From: Siphonodentalium dalli
Lineage: Eukaryota; Mollusca; Scaphopoda; Gadilida; Siphonodentaliidae
Direction of reading: 5' to 3'
Assembly (NCBI GenBank): GCA_032622095.1
Contig: CP136067.1
Coordinates: 98,136,707 to 98,200,706 of the forward strand
Length of the DNA: 64,000 nucleotides
The notes beneath the pieces are model-generated. The model did no database searches and was not told where the DNA came from. It saw nothing but the letters and a program-made list of their open reading frames with translations. Shown piece after piece: positions 56,383-64,000 of this stretch (position 1 is the stretch's first letter; the number at the start of each line of letters is the position of its first letter). A program made the position numbers and the translations under genes.

Positions 56383-56533
56383 ACAGTTGTTGCCCTTCTT
56401 CTCGGGAGACATCGAGATTTGTCACCCGCTCGAGAACGGAATGTCTCCCTCGGAGCTGCGCTCCTTGGGAGACATTCCGTTCTCGAGCGGGTGACAAATC
56501 TCAATGTCTCCCTCGACAGCGGGCGACAACTGT
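56383..56533. repeat. 151 bp hairpin
   Basis: ACAGTTGTTGCCC at the left pairs with GGGCGACAACTGT at the right. Inner arms GAGATTTGTCACCCGCTCGA and GAACGGAATGTCTCCC are perfectly matched around a CTCGGAGCTGCGCTCC loop. Arms total ~70 bp. Confidence 0.92.
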
Positions 56534-57137
56534 ATATTGACATTGGTTCAAATTGGACTTATTTGTTTCTGGAATAAGCCCATGCATAGTGGACTTATAT
56601 TCGTTATTTTTCACAATTATTTGGTTCTGATATAGGCCCATAGTGAGCCTCTTTTTCTGTTTTTATTTATTTAATATTTGTTTTTTATAGATAAATTGCG
56701 ACGATATTTGTTTGGTATTTTTATGAATAGTTAGTTATATCGTTTCATATCGTGCCAAATAATATTTTGTTGTTAAGAAATGCGTCTCTGTTCTCGTCTT
56801 TCTATGACTATGCTTGAGTTTCTTGTTTTCAGAAAGAAAACATACCAGCAATTTCATCTCTACTCAATTTGTCGAATATTTCTCTGTTAATTTTGTTGGA
56901 GGAAGCGAAGTACATGTTCTGACATCTTTTGCGCGGCGGTAATCACAACCTCTGTAGGAAATAAGGATATATTATCTGTTATCGATTACAACATATCCAC
57001 GGCAGCTGCAATCTGCTGCATCAATTGTTTTAAATAAGTTGTGACCCAATATTGAATGTTATAATGGCAGATTTCAATAAAATTCTGAAGGCAAATTCAG
57101 GCAGTGTTGGATATTCGTTCAGTGGCAATTTTCACCC
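56534..57137. other. No feature recognised
   Basis: AT-rich sequence without clear repeats or coding. Confidence 0.4.
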
Positions 57138-57660
57138 TTAAAGATGGATTATCTCTTTAAATAATTTTTTTTAAATAGTTGCGTGGGTATAAAATAATAA
57201 ATATGAACTGAAGACCCCTGTCCGGTAAAGCTTCTATCAATTAATATTGATGTTATTTCGAATATTAAATCGGGACCGTTTATGTTACTATTTTTAGAAC
57301 AGACCATTCGGATGATACCATATTGCGATATAGAACACTGGGCTGTTCCTATGGCTACACACCGAAAGTCAAATGTCCCAGATTGATTGTTTGTATTGTT
57401 TTGTTCCACAGATATAATAACAGTATAATTAACGTTTATTTGTGACAAAATTGTACAATAAAATTTCTGGTCTCTGTTAACAGTAACCACTAATGTTCGT
57501 TAACTGAACAAACACACCTTTTTAGACCAGAAAATATTCTAAATAAAATGATTATTAATCGACAGAAGCATTTACGAACAGGAGTCTTCGATTCAGATAT
57601 AATATTTTATACCCCAGTAACTATATAATACATGTTTACAAAGAGATAATCCACCTTTAA
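57138..57660. mobile_element. TTAA MITE, TTAAAGRTGGATTATC family
   Basis: TTAAAGATGGATTATCTCTT at the left and AAGAGATAATCCACCTTTAA at the right form inverted ends of 20 bp with one mismatch, each beginning with TTAA. No coding capacity that I accept. Confidence 0.8.
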
Positions 57661-60151
57661 TCGTACATACTGTATACACAGAAGCGCCATTGTCTTAAAA
57701 TCACCCTGGGCGAACTGAGCTATGTGATGTGTGGCAGTATTTTCCTGAATAATATATATCTGAACAGTGTATTTAATACAATAGTTGTGATCTGGTCACT
57801 GCAGATCCATTAGATCGGTATATAGGTAAGCCAAGCGTAAACAAGATAAAAGTCATCACGCTAAATCGAAGTTTATAACACTAGAAAGGATAACAAATTA
57901 TTAATTAATTCCTTTTAGTACAGAGGCCAAACCACAAAAAAAACCTCTAGAAGTCACTTTCGTCGACATATGAATGTATATATCTAAAACCTTTTCTACT
58001 GCATAAAGGGACACCCCAGGGTCACTCCACGCCTGGTAGTTAAACCGTACGGGTGTGCGGGGCCATACAAGGGGAAAAACTCTGTCGCCCATAGAACAAA
58101 AAGCTAAAAATGAGATAATTGGTCTCTATCTGTTGACAAAACTTTTTAAAGATGAGATTTTTAGCTTATTTTATATAAATAGATATAAGTAAAGATGTTT
58201 TAACTTGGGGTCTGAAAGCCCGATCACGTCTTTAATCACTTCAGCAATGTCTCCGGGCCCAATTTTTAGCAAAGGGGTCATGTTGGCTCCCATTATGATC
58301 AATTGGGAAATTTGGTAAAGTTCATAACAAAATATGTAATTTTTCCACACAAAAACGTGTTTGGGGGAAGGGGTAGCTAAAATCCATTATTTCGCCAACC
58401 GTTCAAAATTTATATTAACGTTTGTATATGCTTACCAGATAACCGCTACACTATATGGATTAAATATTTCGGCATTATTGCAATATACATGTGAATGATA
58501 ATGTTTGGAAAAATATATGTTTGTGAAAAACGATTTTTCATCAAAAAATAAATGTTTCGGCTCCAAGTGGCAGGACAATCCAAATTAACCAATACTTTTT
58601 TTCATATCATGTAGAGATATGATATGATGTAGTAATTTTAGCTCTAACAATGTTGGCTAATAAGTTATAGACATAGCCGCAAGCCTCGCTTTACCAAAAT
58701 CGTTGATTTCTGGAAAAAGTCACTGGTGGGTATCGTTCATCGTCGATTTGACAATAGCCACCACCAAATCCGTTATTTTTTACTATCATTTTCGTGAACG
58801 ATATATATTTCTTCTTTTAAAAAAGTTGTTCTACCGTGGGTAGGGTTATTTCGAAAACTAGAGTTCTTTTTCGATTTGGCCGCTGCACTACATGTGAAAC
58901 ATTGAACTGTGTTTCCATTTGTATACTCAGTCTCATTTGGAAAAGGGCCAGACAGTCATTGTGTGTGCTTAATTTATTGCGAATATGCATGTTATAGGCA
59001 TGTTTTTTATTAATGTACATGTAATGCTGTTATCCGCGACCTGTGGGTGGATATAGGGTGAAAATTGGGTTTAAAAGATTTCATTAACACATACGCCAAG
59101 TGACCACGTATGTATGTCTGGGCAACGTAAAAGTCGACTAATAATTGAGTATTTAGTAGTCTGAATGGTGCCATATTGTGATTGGAGTGTGGCGTGTGGG
59201 TTGAATATAATTTATGGGGTGGAGTTAGTTTTTGTCCTAAATTTGCTATATAGTTTTTGTCCTAAATTTGCTATATCCCTCCACTGTGTTATTGGAATAT
59301 TCTGCATACATGCATGGTAGATATACTAGGAGTATTTATCACTTTTGCATTCTGTTTCAACTATGGATCAATTGAAATTCCATCATTTTATTACGAATTT
59401 TGACAATTTCAAGGCCGATTTTCAACAAGAAAATGCATAAACAATACTTAATATTTCCTTCAGTGTACAAAAATTCTGACTCAATATGAACGCATAAAAA
59501 CGATTCAGATTCGATTTGATGTCATAGTTGTGCGGATTAGACAATGGCATAAAATCCTTTTTTAAATCGTGATTTGGGGGGGGGTAGGGTTAAGTTTTAC
59601 TCGATATTTCAAACTTATCACACCTTTAGATTCTGGACTCTTATAGCGTCGTAATATGTAGTCAATGGTGATGTTTCAGTATTATTGCAACCTCATATAA
59701 TCTGGATATTTTTATATAGGCATGGTGTCAAATTTCATCAAAAAAATAATTTTGCTGTTTTTTGTTTTGCACCAATTCTACAATTTGAATTAGATTTTTC
59801 CGAAAACGTGTAGCCATACATCAGGAAGTTATATATCGTTTCGTAGACTATCATATTTTGAACGACATATATCAATTTTAGACCAGTGGTCCTTCATCTA
59901 CTGCCATGCACCGTGGGCGGTATATCATACTTGGGTAAAATCCTATATTTTAATAAGGGCAGGAGTTTTCTCCCGTAATTTTCGCCATGTTTGGACACTT
60001 TGCCAGCCTGGCAACATGTATTTTCTGATGCGGGAGATAATATCCTTCAATTTGATATATAGAAACCTTTGTTCGGTCAAAGTGGAGCAAAGGTGATCTT
60101 TTCTTTTTGTTGTTTTTTTGCCCAAAAAGGTGAGAGATATATCATAACATA
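57661..60151. other. Long stretch without genes
   Basis: Only minor patterns: a 26 bp direct duplication of TTTTTGTCCTAAATTTGCTA at 59230-59275, and GGGGTAGGGTTAAGTTTT near 59580, which also occurs in the large transposon at 6482. Confidence 0.45.
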
Positions 60152-60294
60152 CAGTAATGCCCTAATTAATCGACTCCTTGAACCACAGCAGAATTATGGA
60201 TAACTTTTCATGATTTAGTCGGAAATATGGCTTGTTGCCATTCATCGGAAAGCTCTCCCCGAGATTCTGGAGTCGATTACTTAGGGCATTACTG
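60152..60294. mobile_element. 143 bp MITE, TA-flanked
   Basis: CAGTAATGCCCTAATTAATC, then GACTCC at the left, with the complement GGAGTCGATTACTTAGGGCA then TTACTG at the right, bounded by TA. Tc1/mariner/pogo-like by target and end sequence. Confidence 0.85.
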
Positions 60295-60582
60295 TATATC
60301 ATAACATATATACACGTAAAATGCCGGACAAAATCGTCGATATAGCGCTGAAAATACGTTTTTGATTGTTTGTTTGTTTATTTGCAAAGCCAACATTTAA
60401 GTTGGAACATAGCCAAACATATATACATATATACAAAAAAACAATTTATACAAACAATTTATACGTTAACAATTATCATATCATACTTCCGTAACAAATT
60501 CACCATAATATAATGACTATACACAGCACGTATACATACGATTCATAATTATGCAATTTACAATTTATGGATGTGTCTCATA

Positions 60583-60673
60583 TTATATATATACATATAT
60601 ATATATATACATACATACAGATATATATATATACAGATTGTATACAAACATGCATACACATACATATACACAT

Positions 60674-60722
<49 letters not shown>
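60583..60722. repeat. TA / CATA microsatellite
   Basis: (TA)n and (CATACA)n tracts, including an uninterrupted TA run at about 60684-60721. Confidence 0.95.
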
Positions 60723-60723
<1 letters not shown>

Positions 60724-61956
60724 CATCTGTATATCTAATAGTATATTAAGAAATCTTTTTCAATGCCAATTTAATAAATATGCTCAGTCTTTTCAGAACG
60801 CTCATGTTTTCAGGAGAAAGTAGTCGTTTGTTTCTTAAATGTTTCGATAAATTTGAGTTCGTTTTGGTTGTTGCGGTTCAATTTTCTTAAGTAGGCGGTC
60901 GCGTAAATAAAAAATTGAACGGTAGACCGTGGGAAGAAAATTTAGAGCTGTCGTCGTTCTGAAACGTTTATGGTATACATTATTTGGATGATCAAAACTA
61001 AGACTCGAGGAAGCAGCGCGTGTTAACATTAGGGGGGAGGGTAATACAAAATGTGCAGGAAGGTATGCCGGGGTGGGTGGGTCTTCAAACAGGCAAAAAA
61101 CGCATTTATTACAACCTCATGCAAATTTTGTACTGACGACCTTTTGTGCCTGTATTTGACATTTGTAACAGTTTATAACATATTATAACTGTAAAAAAAA
61201 CAATATATTTATGTTACTTGGAGCTCATGTGGGCCTCAGTGGCTATGGCATGTTGCATATGGAACAGTGACAAAACTTCCTTCTCGGCAGCATTCGGAAA
61301 GAACCCGGCATGGACATTTTTAGAAAAACAAAATCTGGAATCATATATTTTCAACAAGATAATAAGTAAAAATAGACTTTAGCCCAGTGTAGAAACTTCT
61401 ACATTATTGTAAATAACACAGTTTATAAAACGTATGACCGAAATAAATTAGGTTTTTCCTTGAATACTTATGAAACATAAACATAAAGAGCTTCGAGAAA
61501 TGTAAAACTGAAATAAATATAATTTTCCTGAAGAAACTAAGACCCTTAACCCTAGATCATTGAGTGCGTGGAAAAAGAGCGAGCAACTGTCTCAAACATT
61601 AATGTTACCATCAATGGTTATATAAACAATAACTGTCATCAGTAAATCAAGTCAATCAGTGAATTATTTGCATGTCTATAAACTCATATGACTAAATATG
61701 TTGGATGATGGATGAACATATTTATTGTGACCCACAAATATATATACGAATTACACATATTATTACAGACATATAGTTGTGTGGGCACAGAGGATCGGAG
61801 CACAAGTTGCGGAACTTATCAGAGCCCCTCTCCTCGGGCATTCGGCTGCGAATAAAAGTATTTAGAGATAGATTCAAAATTTGTGTTTAAAGTGTATGCT
61901 GCATGCTGTAGCTGTTTGGAGTGGCTATGGTCTCGCGGTAGGGGGTATGGTAACAT
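60723..61956. other. No feature recognised
   Basis: No repeats or coding that I could support. Confidence 0.4.
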
Positions 61957-62440
61957 TTATGAGAAGCGGTCTGTCGAGGAAATAAATGAATGGACTGTCT
62001 CGAAAATGCGCGTATTTATTGCTTCACTATAGTGCGGGATGCCGAACAGGAGATCTTTTTTCAGAGACGATAGATACATTAAGTTCATCCAACCTTGCCC
62101 ACATAAGTTTTCTGGAGTCTGCGTACCAAGGACAACTGAAGAAACAATGGTTAGCGTCTTCACATGGATGACCACAACTACATGATGGTTGAGCCGATAT
62201 GTAATTTTCATGTTTGTCGAAGTTTAGATCACTGCAGTTATTTCTGAGTCTACAGTGCAGTATGTTTAGTTTCCTCTGACCAGCGTTATAGTATGATGGA
62301 GGTTTTATAGTAATTTCTTGTTTGCAAAAAGTTTTATACATGTTACTTATGATTTCATCTTTGGTTGGTTCTGATGCGGTGTCAGTAAGTTTTTTGTTGT
62401 CGGTAGTGGTTTTGCATGATAAATTCCATTCATCGATCAT
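61957..62440 (-). pseudogene. C-terminal end of a non-LTR retrotransposon, truncated
   Basis: Minus-strand frames 62027-62440 and 61957-62211 continue each other across one shift near 62065. The protein has QRKLNILHCRLRNNCSDLNF, then CSCGHPCEDANHCFFSCPWY, then FGIPHYSEAINTRIFETV. This is the cysteine/histidine tail (CxCG...H.FF.C) typical of the end of many invertebrate non-LTR elements. The reverse transcriptase is missing because the insertion is 5' truncated. Confidence 0.75.
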
Positions 62441-63018
62441 GGACTAAATATGTTACTCCCACAACACCTAAAGTATCCAAGTCTGATATAGTAACTGCTT
62501 ATCATTTAGTGTAATAGTAGTTGCCCCAGTAGACTAACAAATGTCGTATAGTATAATGCTGAGCTGGTTGACAGACTAATCAGAAAATAGTTTGAAATCA
62601 GTCTATACAAATTTGTGTGTTAACTATCACAGTGGTTTCATAGTACAGGGAAAATTTAGCCGTATTATTGTAATACCTTAGACTGGGCGAGGGGTAAAAC
62701 CCCTAAAACGTAGAAAAAACAAAACCACCACTCTGCTCCCATTCACCCGTTATCAGTGTTATCTGAATACCAGTTCAAATTAGACGGACATGTCTATAGA
62801 GCTAAAATAACTGACAACAATTTCTATGGGAAAGTTACAACGCGTGCTATTATTGTGTGATTAGTGATATCGCCGGTACTATGAAACAATGAGGTAAAAA
62901 AATCTCGCAAATTTCACAAAGATCTACTGCTGATTATTGTAGATTGCTTACGGGCAAACCGTTACCTGTGAGTGATTCACAATATATTGAATCACGGCAA
63001 ACCAAAGTTACAAAAGAA
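62441..63018. other. No feature recognised
   Basis: Ordinary AT-rich sequence. Confidence 0.4.
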
Positions 63019-63520
63019 TTAAAGGTACGGTTGGCCTTGGCGGTGGGTATCCTGTGAAAATATTTCCACCCGTCAAAAACCGCCACAAACAGAAAGAACA
63101 TCAAAATGTAGACAGACTTTGTCCGTATATAAATAAGAAATATCGCACAAACAGTATGTTATTCTCATATGTTTAACCATTGTTATGTAAACAAAAGCAT
63201 AAAAAGTAACTTTTCTGGTGTTTGTTTATATTATGATGGTAAACATAAAGAGCGTTCTTTGTTGGTGAATTCCTGATATGGAACTAATAAAGAGCGTTTA
63301 TGCCATTTGTGTGTGATTAGCCAGTAGCATTGTGCTGTCCTCTGTAACCCAATCAGGCTCTTGCTTGGGTAAAATATAGTAGGTATTTATGATAACATGC
63401 TGTTTACGCGATGGTCATGGTATATATGAACAAAACTGTATGTGTTTTAATGTTTTTCTGTTTACGGTGTTTGGAACAAATATGAATATTTTCGATAATT
63501 AAGGCCTCACGTGCCTTTAA
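63019..63520. mobile_element. TTAA MITE, TTAAAGGCACG family, copy 2
   Basis: TTAAAGGTACGGTTGGCCTT at the left, GGCCTCACGTGCCTTTAA at the right. Aligns end to end, inverted, with 33846-34349 (shared GATGGTAAACATAAAGAGCG, TGTTTTAATGTTTTTCTGTT). Confidence 0.9.
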
Positions 63521-64000
63521 CGAATCATAAGTTGAGAGGTGATCGCTTATGAAGCCTTATCAGAGCTATCCAATCGGTACACGGATTGCTAAGTTGATGA
63601 CCACTTGTCTGCGCAAAGTTAACTAATAAACTGTTCGTTTGTAGAGTGTGTATGTAAGTACAAGTCAGTGTAATATCGAGTACTACAACCAATTTGGTAT
63701 CATTGTTTTCACAAATTACAACCATTCAGTTTGTGAAAGCAAAATATTATTTTGATGGTATAACATTATATATATTGTGCCAATCCTATGATTTCAAACT
63801 GATCCGCTACTCTTATGATAACACATCGAGGCAGGAACGTGGCTCCATTTTATCAGGGGGTACCCATCACAGTATCGAAGCAGGGACGTCATAAGGCTCT
63901 CGGTTATAGGAGGGGTGGTCATTTTCTAATTTCAAACTGCTCCGATATCTTATAATATATCGAGATAGAGACGTGGCTATATGGGCTCCGTTTGGTAATG
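63521..64000. repeat. No gene; ~140 bp degenerate duplication near the end
   Basis: TTTCAAACTGATCCGCTACTC and GAGGCAGGAACGTGGCT near 63794 recur near 63930 as TTTCAAACTGCTCCGATATC and GATAGAGACGTGGCT. Confidence 0.55.

Noticed and set aside
57149..57490. Minus-strand frame of 113 codons
   Set aside because: It lies wholly inside a TTAA MITE and shows no recognisable domain.

Overview
The window looks like an AT-rich, intron-rich marine invertebrate genome, most likely a mollusc or another lophotrochozoan. The evidence is short exons with GT/AG borders separated by kilobase introns, Helitron ends, decayed non-LTR retrotransposons, a tRNA-like SINE and many MITEs. There is no bacterial-style gene packing. 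The phylum is an inference.

Positions 1-31,476 are dominated by one split gene on the minus strand. Seven coding exons can be placed (31192-31476, 20117-20248, 19447-19600, 13577-13874, 11972-12175, 8882-9077 and 1-409). The gene resembles TTC25/ODAD4, a tetratricopeptide subunit of the outer dynein arm docking complex of motile cilia. Splice phases agree at five of the six junctions. The exon 3/4 junction is ambiguous, and the 3' end of the gene lies beyond position 1.

The introns are full of mobile DNA. Intron 6 holds a ~6.2 kb DNA transposon (773-7011) with ~140 bp inverted ends. Its broken gene combines zinc fingers, a FEN1/XPG-like nuclease core and a tesmin-type CXC cysteine cluster, and resembles Academ elements. 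Introns 3-5 hold TTAA-flanked MITEs, a minisatellite, a SINE, a trinucleotide array and two head-to-tail Helitron-like elements. Intron 1 holds a 3.2 kb foldback-like element with a 6 bp target duplication (21402-24556), a retrotransposon ORF1 relic, a Helitron-like copy with a 79 bp minisatellite, and a hAT deletion derivative with a perfect 8 bp target duplication.

Positions 31.5-64 kb are mostly repeats: a MITE nested in a MITE with an empty-site control (33722-34758), retrotransposon endonuclease and reverse transcriptase relics (36057-36420, 41830-44235), two further inverted-repeat elements of 1.6 and 2.1 kb, several very long hairpins, and a ~145 bp tandem array (49.6-51.3 kb). One more plausible gene appears: a secreted PAN/apple-like exon (53688-54018). 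A 33 bp minisatellite has multiplied its 5' splice site. No tRNA, rRNA or CRISPR feature was seen.
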